Notes: generated by a model not told the origin, from the sequence alone. 33,547 nt of DNA from Ruminococcus sp. (GCA_017626015.1 JAGAJO010000025.1:1-33547), one strand, 5' to 3'. Shown: positions 24,688 through 33,541, counted from the stretch's first letter. Program-made: numbers and translations.

Positions 24688-26634
24688 TTACTTAGCCTTG
24701 GTCCTGATCTCCTCGTCAAGCTTGGCGATAATATCGTCCACAGGTACGTCAGGCATTTCGCCCTCTTTTCTTGAACGTACCGTTACAGTTCCGCCGTTTA
24801 CCTCGTTGTCGCCGATAATGAACATATACGGTATTCTTTCAAGTCTTGCATTCTTGATCTTAGGACCTATATTGTCGTCCCTGCTGTCTACCGTTACTCT
24901 CATGCCCATAGCCGTAAGTCTGTCCGCAATGCCCTGAGCGTACTCGTTATGCTCGGGCTTGATAGGCAGAAGTCTTACCTGCTCGGGAGCAAGCCACAGA
25001 GGAAGTACGCCATTAAAATGCTCCAGCATATAAGCCAGTGTTCTTTCGTAGCAGCCCAGAGACGTTCTGTGAATGATGTACGGCAGCTTTTTCTGGCCGT
25101 CCTTGTCAACATAGTACATTCCGAACTTTTCAGCCAGCAGCATATCTATCTGTATCGTTACCAGAGTATCCTCCTTGCCGTAAACATTCTTGTACTGAAT
25201 GTCAAGCTTAGGACCGTAGAACGCCGCCTCGTCGATGCCTATCTCATAATCGAGACCGATATGGTCAAGGATCTTCTTCATTGCCGCCTGAGCCTCTTCC
25301 CACTGCTCGGCAGTACCCTCGTACTTATTGTTGGGATTTGCGGGATCCCACTGTGAGAAACGGAATGTGCAGTCCTGAAGAAGTCCTACCGTGTCGAGCA
25401 TATACTTTGCAAGCTCCAGACAGCCCTTGAACTCCTCCTCCAGCTGATCGGGACGAAGAATATAATGTCCCTCGGAGATGGTGAACTGTCTTACTCTGAT
25501 AAGACCGTGCATTTCTCCGCTGTCCTCGTTTCTGAAAAGCGTAGATGTCTCCGTCAGTCTCATAGGCAGATCTCTGTATGAACGCTGTCTGTTAAGGAAT
25601 ACCTGGTACTGGAAAGGACAGGTCATAGGACGCAGAGCAAAGCATTCCTTTTCCTCGTCGTATGGGTCGCCCAGAATGAACATTCCGTCGATATAGTGAT
25701 CCCAGTGGCCGGATATCCTGTACAGGTCTCTCTTAGCGAAAAGCGGAGTTTTTGTAAGCTGACAGCCCTTGGACTGCTCAACGTCCTCTACCCAGCGCTG
25801 GAGAAGCTGAACTACTCTTGCGCCCTTAGGGAGGAGCACCGGCAGACCCTGGCCGATATAGTCAACCGTTGTGAAATATTCAAGCTCTCTGCCTATCTTG
25901 TTATGGTCACGGAGCTTTGCCTCCTCCATAGCCTTGAGGTGTTCCTCAAGCTGAGATGCTTTGGGATAAGCTGTTCCGTATACTCTGCAAAGCTGCTTGC
26001 CGTCCTCCGCCTTGCCCCAGTATGCGCCTGTGCAGGACAAAAGCTTGACAGCCTTTACGGGAGCTACGCTCATAAGGTGAGGACCTGCGCAAAGGTCAAC
26101 GAAATCTCCCTGCCTGTAGAACGAAAGCTTTTCTCCCTTGTCGTCGTGCTTGTGGATAAGCTCGACCTTATAATCCTCTTTTTTATCCTCCATAAGCTTT
26201 ACAGCCTCATCGGCGGGAAGCTCAAAGCGTTCAAGCTCATAACCCTCCTTGGCAAGCTTTTTCATTTCCGCCTGGATCTTCTCCAGATCGGCGGGAGCAA
26301 AAGGCTTTGCTACTTCAAAATCATAGTAAAAGCCTGTCTCCGTAGCAGGACCTCTTGCAAGCTTAGCCTCGGGATAGAGGTTCTTTACAGCCTGCGCCAT
26401 AAGGTGGGACGCAGTGTGCCAGAACGTTTCCTTACCAGATTTTGAATCGAAGGTCAGGACCTCAAATTCGCAGTCGCCGTCAACGACCGTTCTAAGATCC
26501 TTTACCTCTCCGTTGATCTTCACGCAGCAGGCAGCCTTGTAAAGCCCCATGCCGATGCCCTTTACTATCTCGTATGCGGGCATTGCTTCCCCGATCTCAC
26601 GGATCGAGCCGTCTTTCAGTTTAAGACTAATCAT
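24688..26634 (-). CDS. thrS: Threonyl-tRNA synthetase
   Basis: A class II synthetase of 648 residues. It has an N-terminal TGS domain (1-60), the second additional domain with HTASHLMAQAV (editing site) and a GPHL segment, the catalytic core and an anticodon-binding domain (about 545-648). Zinc ligands are recognisable: Cys in RPMTCPFQ, His in SEGHYIL, and His in IIHRTSLGCYER. The motif-2 area reads MTCPFQYQ and FRNEDSGEMHGLIRVRQF rather than the commoner MNCPGH and RNE-SGAL-GLTRVR forms, so this belongs to a divergent bacterial ThrS subgroup. GGAGG precedes the ATG. A T-box leader and a small membrane protein lie upstream. Confidence 0.96.
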   Translation of the reverse strand: MISLKLKDGSIREIGEAMPAYEIVKGIGMGLYKAACCVKINGEVKDLRTVVDGDCEFEVLTFDSKSGKETFWHTASHLMAQAVKNLYPEAKLARGPATETGFYYDFEVAKPFAPADLEKIQAEMKKLAKEGYELERFELPADEAVKLMEDKKEDYKVELIHKHDDKGEKLSFYRQGDFVDLCAGPHLMSVAPVKAVKLLSCTGAYWGKAEDGKQLCRVYGTAYPKASQLEEHLKAMEEAKLRDHNKIGRELEYFTTVDYIGQGLPVLLPKGARVVQLLQRWVEDVEQSKGCQLTKTPLFAKRDLYRISGHWDHYIDGMFILGDPYDEEKECFALRPMTCPFQYQVFLNRQRSYRDLPMRLTETSTLFRNEDSGEMHGLIRVRQFTISEGHYILRPDQLEEEFKGCLELAKYMLDTVGLLQDCTFRFSQWDPANPNNKYEGTAEQWEEAQAAMKKILDHIGLDYEIGIDEAAFYGPKLDIQYKNVYGKEDTLVTIQIDMLLAEKFGMYYVDKDGQKKLPYIIHRTSLGCYERTLAYMLEHFNGVLPLWLAPEQVRLLPIKPEHNEYAQGIADRLTAMGMRVTVDSRDDNIGPKIKNARLERIPYMFIIGDNEVNGGTVTVRSRKEGEMPDVPVDDIIAKLDEEIRTKAK

Positions 26635-26696
26635 TTTTATTCCTCCGTAACATTAAAATAAATATCTTTTTAATCGTATTTTCTGCAGTCATGCCG

Positions 26697-27020
26697 CTAT
26701 GCGGCGCCAAGCTGGACTGCATACACATATATCCAGTAGGCGAGCAGACCAAAGCTGAGAAAATTTGATATCCCGTTCAATATCCGTCTGACATTTACGG
26801 GGATAATCGATACTGATTTCTTGCCGCTGCGCTTTTCTGTGAGCTGAGAAAAAAATGTGGAAAACCAGAAGGATATTATCCACACCGGCAGAAATATGAG
26901 AAATCCCAGCTTATAGGATATCTCCTGCGTGTATGCAAGCCATGAAACATAACCCGCAGCTCCGTATGCGGTAAGGCAGACGGTATAGCAAATGACCGCA
27001 AGGATCTTTCTTGCTTTCAT
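26697..27020 (-). CDS. Small three-helix membrane protein between the T-box and thrS
   Basis: A protein of 107 residues that I do not recognise. The start is the ATG at 27018-27020, preceded by AAAGGGGG; a longer frame to 27050 lacks this. Three hydrophobic segments are predicted: residues 6-28, 38-58 and about 80-103. A basic loop with Glu-Lys-Arg-Ser-Gly-Lys-Lys lies between the second and third. The topology fits a small inner-membrane protein. It lies just after the T-box terminator and 62 bases before thrS, so it should respond to threonyl-tRNA charging together with thrS. A hairpin (GCCGC/GCGGC) covers its stop codon without a U run. Confidence 0.7.
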   Translation of the reverse strand: MKARKILAVICYTVCLTAYGAAGYVSWLAYTQEISYKLGFLIFLPVWIISFWFSTFFSQLTEKRSGKKSVSIIPVNVRRILNGISNFLSFGLLAYWIYVYAVQLGAA

Positions 27021-27062
27021 AGTATAATTACCCCCTTTCACAAATACCATGTATCATAATAA

Positions 27063-27315
27063 AATAAAAAAGCCCTCCGGATCTTATCCGAAGGGACGTG
27101 TAAACGTGGTTCCACCCTGCTTTGCCGCCTTTTTTGCAAAAGGGCAGCCTCATTCAGTGTCCTTAACGCGGACGGTACGGCGTGTATTGGACGCACTCGG
27201 GGGCGGTGTCCGAAATACCGCGACCCGCACCGCTTTCAGCAAGCTGCGGCGCTCTCTGTGAAGGATCGCATAGGGCAAGACGGCTTCCCCGTCAGGGATT
27301 TAGTTATTCTATTGC
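27063..27315 (-). promoter_or_regulatory. T-box riboswitch, threonine-specific
   Basis: On the minus strand the conserved T-box AGGGTGGAACCACG (27105-27118) is followed by a terminator stem CCCTTCGGAT/ATCCGGAGGG (27073-27095) and a T run. Upstream, a long stem I contains AGAGAG and GCTGAAAG landmarks. In its 3' side GGACACCGCC carries a likely ACC threonine specifier (27205-27207), followed by a CGAGTG stretch. T-boxes sense uncharged tRNA and antiterminate. The specifier agrees with thrS two genes downstream. Confidence 0.92.
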
Positions 27316-27321
27316 TTATAT

Positions 27322-27350
27322 ATTTTATCACTACAAAACCTTCTTGTCAA
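27322..27350 (-). promoter_or_regulatory. Consensus promoter of the T-box operon
   Basis: Minus-strand TTGACA (27345-27350), 17 bases, TAAAAT (27322-27327), giving a transcript that begins just ahead of the T-box stem I. Confidence 0.8.
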
Positions 27351-27411
27351 GCATTTTCCGTCTTACTTTAAAATTCTTTTGGCTTTTTTGTGGATTTGAC
27401 TAAAAAATGCC

Positions 27412-27440
27412 TTGACAATTTCAGCAATTTATTATACAAT
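27412..27440 (+). promoter_or_regulatory. Promoter of rny
   Basis: TTGACA (27412-27417), 17 bases, TACAAT (27435-27440). A weaker second pair, TTGCTG-18-TAATAT, lies at 27527-27556. Confidence 0.75.
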
Positions 27441-27470
27441 AATAATATGCATTATAATTTTTATATTACG

Positions 27471-27515
27471 CCGGCGGTATTATCAGACAGAAAAGTATAC
27501 CCGCTGCGGTTTTTA
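27471..27515 (+). terminator. Terminator-like hairpin in the long rny leader
   Basis: CCGGCGGTAT pairs with ATACCCGC-TG-CGG, with small bulges and a 16-nt loop, and is followed by TTTTT. It lies about 25-70 nt into the roughly 190-nt leader. It may attenuate rny or end a short separate RNA. Confidence 0.4.
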
Positions 27516-27637
27516 TAAAATAAATTTTGCTGATTTGTATCTTTACAATTTAATATCAGGTGGGGTATTTTTTTCATGCGGTCATGTGACCCGGAGAGAA
27601 TTTATCCCATACTTTCTAAGAAGGAGGAAAGCTATAC

Positions 27638-29203
27638 ATGGGACCGGTTACAGTAATTCTGCTGTGTGTAGTTGCTCTTATTCTTGGCGCAGGAGTAAGC
27701 GGATTTATCTGCTTTAAGCAGGGTGTAAATTCCCGTAAAAGGACTGCCGAGGCTGCGATAGGCTCTGCCGAAGAGGAAGCGGAGAGGATCGTGGACGAGG
27801 CTAAGAAAAATGCGGAAACTCTGAAAAAGACCGCTTTGGTAGAAGCGAAGGACGAAATACATAAGTCCCGCCAGGAAACGGAAAAAGAGCTGAAGGAAAG
27901 AAGAAGCGAGGTTTCAAGACAGGAACGGAGGATCCAGCAGAAGGAAGAATCTATCGACAGGAAGCTGGATAATCTGGAGAAGAAGGAAGAAACGCTGCAG
28001 AACAAGCTTAAGAACGCAGACGAAAAGGTGAAGGAAGCGGAAAGGATCAAGAAGTCTCAGATGGATATGCTGGAGAAGATCTCACAGCTTACCACGGAGC
28101 AGGCTAAGGAATATCTGCTTTCCCAGCTGGAGGCAGATCTGGTTCACGAAAAAGCGGTGAAGGTAGCAAACTTTGAAACACAGATCAAGGACGAGTGCGA
28201 AGCCAAGGCAAGACAGTATATTTCCCTTGCGATAGCCAGATGCGCAGCCGATCAGGTCTCAGAGACCGCAGTATCGGTAGTAGCGCTGCCTAACGATGAG
28301 ATGAAGGGACGTATCATCGGACGTGAGGGAAGGAATATCCGGACTATCGAAACGCTTACGGGTGTTGATCTTATTATCGACGATACGCCGGAGGCAATTA
28401 CCATATCCTGCTTTGACCAGGTAAGGAGAGAGATCGCAAGGATAGCTCTTGAAAAGCTGATACAGGACGGAAGGATCCATCCCACACGTATTGAGGAAAT
28501 GGTGGAAAAGGCTAAGCGTGAGGTCGAGCTGAAGATCAGGCAGGAGGGTGAAAGAGCCGTGCTTGAGACTAATGTTCACGGTCTTAACCATGAGCTTATC
28601 AAGCTTATCGGACGCCTGAGATTCCGTACCAGCTACCGTCAGAACGTGCTTAACCATTCGATAGAGGTCGCACACCTTGCTGGAATGATGGCATCCGAGC
28701 TGGGAGTTGACGCAAATCTTGCAAGGAGAGCGGGACTTTTGCACGATATAGGAAAGGCGCTGAGCTATGAGATCGAAGGCTCTCACGTACAGATCGGCGT
28801 TGACGTCTGCAAAAAGTACAAGGAAAGTCCCGATGTTATCCACGCTATCGAGGCTCACCACGGCGACGTTGAGACCCATACGGTGGTAGCTGCTCTGGTT
28901 CAGGCGGCTGACGCTATTTCCGCAGCAAGACCTGCTGCAAGAAGCGAGAATTACGAGAACTATATAAAGAGACTTCAGAAGCTGGAGGAGATCTGCACTT
29001 CCTACGACGGAGTAGATAAATCCTACGCTATACAGGCGGGCAGAGAGGTCAGGATAATGATCGCTCCCGAAAAGATAAACGACGAGAAAATGGTTCTTGT
29101 GGCAAGAGAGATCGCCAAAAGGATCGAAACAGAAATGGATTATCCGGGACAGATCAAGGTAAACCTTATCCGCGAGAGCAGGGCGGTGGAATACGCCAAG
29201 TAA
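27638..29203 (+). CDS. rny: Ribonuclease Y
   Basis: A membrane-anchored endoribonuclease that starts mRNA decay in Firmicutes. The 521 residues show the full layout: an N-terminal membrane helix (about 4-27), a long charged coiled coil (about 35-190), a KH domain with GREG at about 228-231, and an HD domain with [11 protein letters not shown] and LLHDIGK (His369, Asp370). The C-terminal extension ends in the usual [18 protein letters not shown]-like tail (abbreviated GQIKV...EYAK). AAGGAGG precedes the ATG. The gene diverges from the thrS operon and is followed by its own terminator. Confidence 0.97.
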   Translation: MGPVTVILLCVVALILGAGVSGFICFKQGVNSRKRTAEAAIGSAEEEAERIVDEAKKNAETLKKTALVEAKDEIHKSRQETEKELKERRSEVSRQERRIQQKEESIDRKLDNLEKKEETLQNKLKNADEKVKEAERIKKSQMDMLEKISQLTTEQAKEYLLSQLEADLVHEKAVKVANFETQIKDECEAKARQYISLAIARCAADQVSETAVSVVALPNDEMKGRIIGREGRNIRTIETLTGVDLIIDDTPEAITISCFDQVRREIARIALEKLIQDGRIHPTRIEEMVEKAKREVELKIRQEGERAVLETNVHGLNHELIKLIGRLRFRTSYRQNVLNHSIEVAHLAGMMASELGVDANLARRAGLLHDIGKALSYEIEGSHVQIGVDVCKKYKESPDVIHAIEAHHGDVETHTVVAALVQAADAISAARPAARSENYENYIKRLQKLEEICTSYDGVDKSYAIQAGREVRIMIAPEKINDEKMVLVAREIAKRIETEMDYPGQIKVNLIRESRAVEYAK

Positions 29204-29225
29204 GCTCCGCAGAAAAAAAGAAAAG

Positions 29226-29257
29226 GCGGGCAAATTTAAGGTTTGTCCGCTGTTTTT
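29226..29257 (+). terminator. Intrinsic terminator after rny
   Basis: A 9-bp stem GCGGGCAAA/TTTGTCCGC (one G-U pair) with a 7-nt loop is followed by TGTTTTTA. Confidence 0.75.
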
Positions 29258-29293
29258 ATAAAATAGAAAGACATCTATTCGGGAGGTGATCCT

Positions 29294-30832
29294 ATGTCAA
29301 AAAAAGGTGAGGACGTGAACAAGGGTCATAAGCACCTGTTCGGAACGTCCGAAAAATCAGATTTTATATTGAATATGACCGCCGACGGCGCACAGAAGAT
29401 GTGCGGCGTTTACAGTATAGCGGCTCTGCTGATCATAGCGGTCGCAGCTATACCTGCGTACTTTACGCAGACCGTATCGGAATACGTTATGGATGACGGT
29501 CAGAAGCATTATTTAAGTGAGAATTTCATATTTTATGCCGGAGCGGCGGTCATGCTCGCAGGCTTTGTGGGGCTTCTTGTTTTTATGATCGCCTGTTCCA
29601 AAAAACAGGTCAGCATCAAGGATAACAAGGCGCTTATCTGCGTGCTTCTTATCATGCTCGTTTCCGCTGCGGGCTGTATAACGGCGGTCAATCTTTACAG
29701 CTCGCTGCTGGGCTATCTCGGCAGACACGAGGGGCTTATAACGGTGATCGGATACTGGGGCCTGTTCTGCGTTGCAATGTCCGTTACGGCGGAAAACAGG
29801 AGAATAAGACTTTCGGATCTTATTGTGGGTATAGGCTTTGTGCAGTCAGCTGCGGCGATCCTTCAGATCGTTCCCGCAACAGCTCCCGCAATGAAAAATT
29901 TCTTTGAATATCTTTATGTAAGACCGGGTACGTCTCCGGAGGCTGCCGGGGAGATCTTCTATGAGGGCGGAGTTTCGGAGATCTCCGGTATCTACACGGA
30001 AAAGGCTGCGGCAAGCGGCTTTGCAACAAGTCCTTACGCACTGGCGGCTATTGTCAGCGTTGCATTTGCCTTTGCCCTGGCGGGAGCGGCGTTTGACGAT
30101 TCCAAAAAGAGAAGGATCATATATGGCGCTGCATCGCCGTTTATGGCTGCTGCGGCTTGTCTTACAAAAGTGCTTCCGGGTGTTATAGGTATTTGCGCCG
30201 GAGCGGTCATCGTTCTGGCTTTTGCCGCCGTAAGATCCTTTGCCAAAGGCTCTCAGAGCAGATCTCCCATAGCTGTCGCCGCCGTGCTGACTGTTTGCGC
30301 AGGCGTTGCCGCCGGAGCGCTGTTCGGTACGGGAACGGCGGGATTCAGTGACGAGGAGGTCATTTTCACGGATGGCTATGTAATGCGCTCCATCACCCCT
30401 TACGGCAGAGAGGATCATGAAAAGGGCATATATTCCTATCTGCGGGACGATGCTTTGTATGTTGCGGGACAAAATCCTGTTCTGGGTGTGGGCTGCGATA
30501 ACCAGCCGTATGTTTTCAGCAAATACGGAACGGTCACAGACCGTTTCTATAACGAGTACCTTGATATGGCGGCTTCAAGAGGCTGGATATGTCTTGCACT
30601 GTATGCGGTCTTCCTGCTGATAAGCGTTTTCAGAGCTGTAAAAGCCTTCAGACAGTTTATAAGTAAGGGAGGCTCATGGATCGCTGCGGCTGCCCCGGCG
30701 GGAGCGGCTGCGTATCTGATACAGGCGTTTTTCAACACAACATGGGTAAACTCAACGCCGTATTTATATGTGGCTCTCGGACTTATCTGGAGCTTCGGGG
30801 CGGTAAAGGACGCCGGAATAAAAGACAAATAA
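29294..30832 (+). CDS. O-antigen ligase/polymerase (Wzy_C)-like membrane protein
   Basis: A 512-residue protein with about 11-12 predicted helices and a cytoplasmic N-terminal tail rich in Lys. A large external loop before the last helices carries QNPVLGVGCDNQPYVFSKYG and FYNEYLDMAASRGW. This matches the NPLLGVG...HNEYLDLAASRG pattern of the Wzy_C/O-antigen ligase superfamily, with Tyr replacing the usual His of HNE. In Gram-positive bacteria such proteins polymerise or attach surface polysaccharides or wall polymers. GGGAGGTG precedes the ATG. It follows the rny terminator and stands alone; no polysaccharide cluster is next to it. Its promoter is not obvious. Confidence 0.75.
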   Translation: MSKKGEDVNKGHKHLFGTSEKSDFILNMTADGAQKMCGVYSIAALLIIAVAAIPAYFTQTVSEYVMDDGQKHYLSENFIFYAGAAVMLAGFVGLLVFMIACSKKQVSIKDNKALICVLLIMLVSAAGCITAVNLYSSLLGYLGRHEGLITVIGYWGLFCVAMSVTAENRRIRLSDLIVGIGFVQSAAAILQIVPATAPAMKNFFEYLYVRPGTSPEAAGEIFYEGGVSEISGIYTEKAAASGFATSPYALAAIVSVAFAFALAGAAFDDSKKRRIIYGAASPFMAAAACLTKVLPGVIGICAGAVIVLAFAAVRSFAKGSQSRSPIAVAAVLTVCAGVAAGALFGTGTAGFSDEEVIFTDGYVMRSITPYGREDHEKGIYSYLRDDALYVAGQNPVLGVGCDNQPYVFSKYGTVTDRFYNEYLDMAASRGWICLALYAVFLLISVFRAVKAFRQFISKGGSWIAAAAPAGAAAYLIQAFFNTTWVNSTPYLYVALGLIWSFGAVKDAGIKDK

Positions 30833-30849
30833 ATTGGATAACATATATA

Positions 30850-30869
30850 AAAATAATGAGAATTATTTT
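30850..30869. promoter_or_regulatory. AT-rich dyad upstream of the rubrerythrin promoter
   Basis: AAAATAAT and ATTATTTT are exact complements around GAGA, 24 bases before the -35. It resembles a PerR/Fur-type half-site pair, but the 4-base spacer is longer than the classic single base. Confidence 0.3.
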
Positions 30870-30893
30870 ACATTTTAAGTTTTGTTCAGCTTA

Positions 30894-30922
30894 TTGACAA
30901 ACTTACACCTATATGGTATACT
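30894..30922 (+). promoter_or_regulatory. Consensus promoter of rubrerythrin
   Basis: TTGACA (30894-30899), 17 bases, TATACT (30917-30922). A small CAGAC/GTCTG hairpin follows in the leader. Confidence 0.85.
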
Positions 30923-30996
30923 TTAAATGGTTCAGACGGGAAGGTCTGGGCGTTTGAAATGAAAGTTATTTTATTAATCATAAGGAGGAATTTATT

Positions 30997-31545
30997 ATGG
31001 CAAAATTTGTATGTTCAGTATGCGGCTATATCTTTGAAGGCGACGCAGCTCCCGAAAAGTGTCCTCAGTGCGGTGTTCCCGGCTCAAAGTTCAATAAGGT
31101 AGAGGATGTTGCTCTTACATGGGCGGACGAGCATAAGGTAGGCGTTGCTCAGGGTCTTGACGAGGAAGTCGTTCAGGGCCTTAAGGATAACTTCAACGGT
31201 GAATGCTCCGAGGTAGGTATGTACCTTGCAATGGCAAGAGTTGCTTACAGAGAGGGCTATCCCGAGGTTGGAATGTACTATGAGAAGGCAGCCTGGGAGG
31301 AGGCTGAGCATGCAGCTAAGTTTGCTGAGCTTCTCGGCGAGGTCGTTACTCCTTCAACAAAGAAGAACCTTGAGCTGAGATACATGGCTGAAAACGGCGC
31401 TTGCGAGGGTAAGCTGGTTCTTGCTAAAAAAGCCAAGGAGCTTGGTTATGACGCTGTTCACGATACCGTTCACGAGATGGCTAAGGACGAGGCAAGACAC
31501 GGCTGCGGCTTCAAGGGACTGTATGACAGATATTTCGGCAAATAA
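30997..31545 (+). CDS. Reverse rubrerythrin (N-terminal rubredoxin, C-terminal ferritin-like)
   Basis: A cytoplasmic non-haem iron peroxidase that removes hydrogen peroxide in anaerobes. The 182 residues carry a rubredoxin-like Fe(SCys)4 site first (Cys6, Cys9, Cys22, Cys25), then a four-helix ferritin-like domain. Its di-iron ligands are in [29 protein letters not shown] and DEARHG. This domain order is the reverse of classical rubrerythrin and is typical of Clostridia. AAGGAGG precedes the ATG and a consensus promoter drives it, consistent with high expression. It is monocistronic, with a terminator after it. Confidence 0.95.
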   Translation: MAKFVCSVCGYIFEGDAAPEKCPQCGVPGSKFNKVEDVALTWADEHKVGVAQGLDEEVVQGLKDNFNGECSEVGMYLAMARVAYREGYPEVGMYYEKAAWEEAEHAAKFAELLGEVVTPSTKKNLELRYMAENGACEGKLVLAKKAKELGYDAVHDTVHEMAKDEARHGCGFKGLYDRYFGK

Positions 31546-31579
31546 TGCAGATCACGCATAAATAAACGCACAAAATAAT

Positions 31580-31618
31580 CCGGCGGCAGATCGTTTAAGG
31601 TCTGCCGGCGTTTTTTTG
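31580..31618 (+). terminator. Intrinsic terminator between rubrerythrin and xylB
   Basis: A GGCAGA/TCTGCC core with CCGG/CCGG extension and small bulges is followed by TTTTTTT. It may also stop convergent xylB transcripts. Confidence 0.8.
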
Positions 31619-31652
31619 TTATATTCCCTGATATTGAATTAATAAAAGTGCA

Positions 31653-33176
31653 TTAAAGCTTTGCAAGCTTTGAGAACTCCGTCTTGAGTGCGGGATATAT
31701 CTCGGTATAGAGACGGTAATATTTCTCATATTCCGGAACATTTTCGGGATCCGGCTGCTGGATCTTATCCGTTTTAACGACCTCTTTGCAAGCCTCGGGA
31801 ACGGACGAGTAAATTCCTGCGCCTACGGCAGCCAGCAAAGCAACGCCCAGTGCAGGACCTTCCTTTGAGGACGCTGTCTTTACGGGACAGTTATAAAGAT
31901 CCGCAAGCATTGAACGCCACAGCGGAGAGCTTCCGCCGCCGCCGCATGCCATCATGTCGGATACGTTTATGTTCATTTCCCTGAATACCTCTACGCAGTC
32001 TCTCAGCGAGTAGGAAACTCCTTCCATGACAGCCCTGAGCATATCCTTTTTGGTGTGCATTGCGGAAAGTCCGAAGAAAACGCCTCTTGCGTCAGGGTCG
32101 AGGTGAGGAGTTCTTTCTCCCATAAGATAAGGAAGGTAAAGCAGCCTGTTAGCCCCTGTGGGAACGGTCATGGCTTCCTTGTCCATGAGGTAATATTCGT
32201 CGACACCCATGTATTTTGCGGTTTCTTTCTCCGCCGAGCAGAAGTTGTCTCTGAACCACTTAAGGGACAGACCTGCGCCTTGCGTAACGCCCATTACGTG
32301 CCAGCAGCCGGGAACTGCGGCGCAGCAGGTGTGGACTCTGCCCTTGGGATCGATAGATATGCGGGAGGTGTGAGCAAATACCACTCCCGAGGTACCGATG
32401 GTCGTGAAGGCTTTTCCGTCTACGGCAACTCCGGTGCCGACAGCGGCTGCAGCATTGTCTCCCGCTCCGCCAACAACTATCGTGCCGGCTTTAAGACCTG
32501 TTTTCTCAGCCATTGCCTCTGTGACCTGTCCAGTTACCTCGCAGGATTCGTAAACCTTTCCCAGCATGGACATATCGATATCCAGCGTTTCGCATACCTC
32601 CTTCGACCAGCAGCGGTTGGGAACGTCAAGCAGCTGCATTCCGCTGGCGTCGGAAACCTCTGTAGCATATTCGCCTGTGAGAATAAATCTTAAATAGTCC
32701 TTGGGAAGAAGAATGTGTCTGCATTTATCGTATATCTCCGGCTCGTTGTTCCTTACCCAGAGTATTTTTGCTGCCGTCCAGCCGGTAAGAGCAGGGTTTG
32801 CGGTGATGCCGATAAGCTTTTCACGTCCCAGCTTGCTGTTCATTTCCTCGACCTCGGCGGCGGTACGCTGGTCGCACCAGATAATGGATCTTCTCAGCAC
32901 CTTGTTGTCCTTGTCCAGCATAACGAGACCGTGCATCTGTCCTGAAATGCCAACGCCCTTGACATCCTCTTTGTCAACGCCGCTTTTTGACATGACAATT
33001 CTGATCGTGCTTATCATTGCGTCCGCCCAGTCGGCAGGATCCTGTTCGGCATATCCGTTTTTCGGCTGATACATAGGGTATTCGACAGTGGCGGAGGAAA
33101 TCACCGTTCCCTTTTCATCAAAAAGCACGGTTTTTGTGCCGCTTGTTCCGCAGTCAACGCCAATAACATAACTCAT
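31653..33176 (-). CDS. xylB: Xylulokinase
   Basis: A FGGY-family sugar kinase of 507 residues that phosphorylates D-xylulose for entry into the pentose phosphate pathway. The N-terminal phosphate loop DCGTSGTKT (about 9-17), the GISGQMHGLV motif, the WCDQR segment, GGAGDNAAAAVGTG and the C-terminal GGGGSSPLWR ATP-binding motif all match xylulokinase; the QMHG Met-His pair is typical for xylulose. AAGGAG precedes the ATG. xylA and a xylose transporter or regulator are not adjacent, so the gene stands alone with its own promoter. Confidence 0.95.
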   Translation of the reverse strand: MSYVIGVDCGTSGTKTVLFDEKGTVISSATVEYPMYQPKNGYAEQDPADWADAMISTIRIVMSKSGVDKEDVKGVGISGQMHGLVMLDKDNKVLRRSIIWCDQRTAAEVEEMNSKLGREKLIGITANPALTGWTAAKILWVRNNEPEIYDKCRHILLPKDYLRFILTGEYATEVSDASGMQLLDVPNRCWSKEVCETLDIDMSMLGKVYESCEVTGQVTEAMAEKTGLKAGTIVVGGAGDNAAAAVGTGVAVDGKAFTTIGTSGVVFAHTSRISIDPKGRVHTCCAAVPGCWHVMGVTQGAGLSLKWFRDNFCSAEKETAKYMGVDEYYLMDKEAMTVPTGANRLLYLPYLMGERTPHLDPDARGVFFGLSAMHTKKDMLRAVMEGVSYSLRDCVEVFREMNINVSDMMACGGGGSSPLWRSMLADLYNCPVKTASSKEGPALGVALLAAVGAGIYSSVPEACKEVVKTDKIQQPDPENVPEYEKYYRLYTEIYPALKTEFSKLAKL

Positions 33177-33225
33177 AGTCTGAATCTCCTTTATAATAAT
33201 TTATTTCATAATAACGATTACATTA

Positions 33226-33254
33226 ATTATACAATATTTTTTGTGAAATAGCAA
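33226..33254 (-). promoter_or_regulatory. Promoter of xylB
   Basis: Minus-strand TTGCTA (33249-33254), 17 bases, TATAAT (33226-33231), about 50 bases before the start codon. I see no clear catabolite-repression site. The rest of 33177-33547 holds only this and the two right-edge promoters. Confidence 0.65.
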
Positions 33255-33417
33255 GAGGTTAATTAAAACTTTGAGCATGAGCAGGAATAATATATCATGT
33301 AAACAACGGATACTATAATAATATAAAACTCTCTTGTCAGTTCTGCACAATTTCCGGGTCAACATAGAGAACATATAAAACAATTTCAATAAAAATGCAG
33401 AAAATAAAAAAATGGGG

Positions 33418-33446
33418 TTGACAAATGCAAGTGAGGGTGATATAAT
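33418..33446 (+). promoter_or_regulatory. Right-edge promoter P1, probably of an rRNA operon
   Basis: TTGACA (33418-33423), 17 bases, TATAAT (33441-33446): perfect consensus. No coding start follows in the window. Confidence 0.8.
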
Positions 33447-33512
33447 AAATAAGCTGTTTCGAGAGGAGGCAGCGAAGTAGAGACATTCTGAAAAAAAGTT
33501 GAGAAAAAGTAC

Positions 33513-33541
33513 TTGACAAAAGGAGCAGGATGTGGTATACT
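33513..33541 (+). promoter_or_regulatory. Right-edge promoter P2, probably of an rRNA operon
   Basis: TTGACA (33513-33518), 17 bases, TATACT (33536-33541), preceded by an A-rich GAGAAAAAGTAC stretch like the upstream elements of Firmicutes rrn promoters. Confidence 0.8.

Noticed and set aside
25696-26445. 249-residue open frame on the plus strand antisense to thrS
   Set aside because: Shadow of the thrS coding strand, with no ribosome site or promoter and no recognisable motif.
27049-27403. Short plus-strand open frames across the T-box
   Set aside because: The region is fully explained by the T-box RNA and its promoter on the other strand, and the frames lack ribosome sites.
28259-29233. 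324-residue open frame on the minus strand antisense to rny
   Set aside because: Mirror frame of a conserved gene, with no start signal and an implausible composition.
33201-33519. Two 60-residue minus-strand open frames near the right edge
   Set aside because: They lie in AT-rich promoter DNA, have no ribosome site, and overlap the strong outward promoters.
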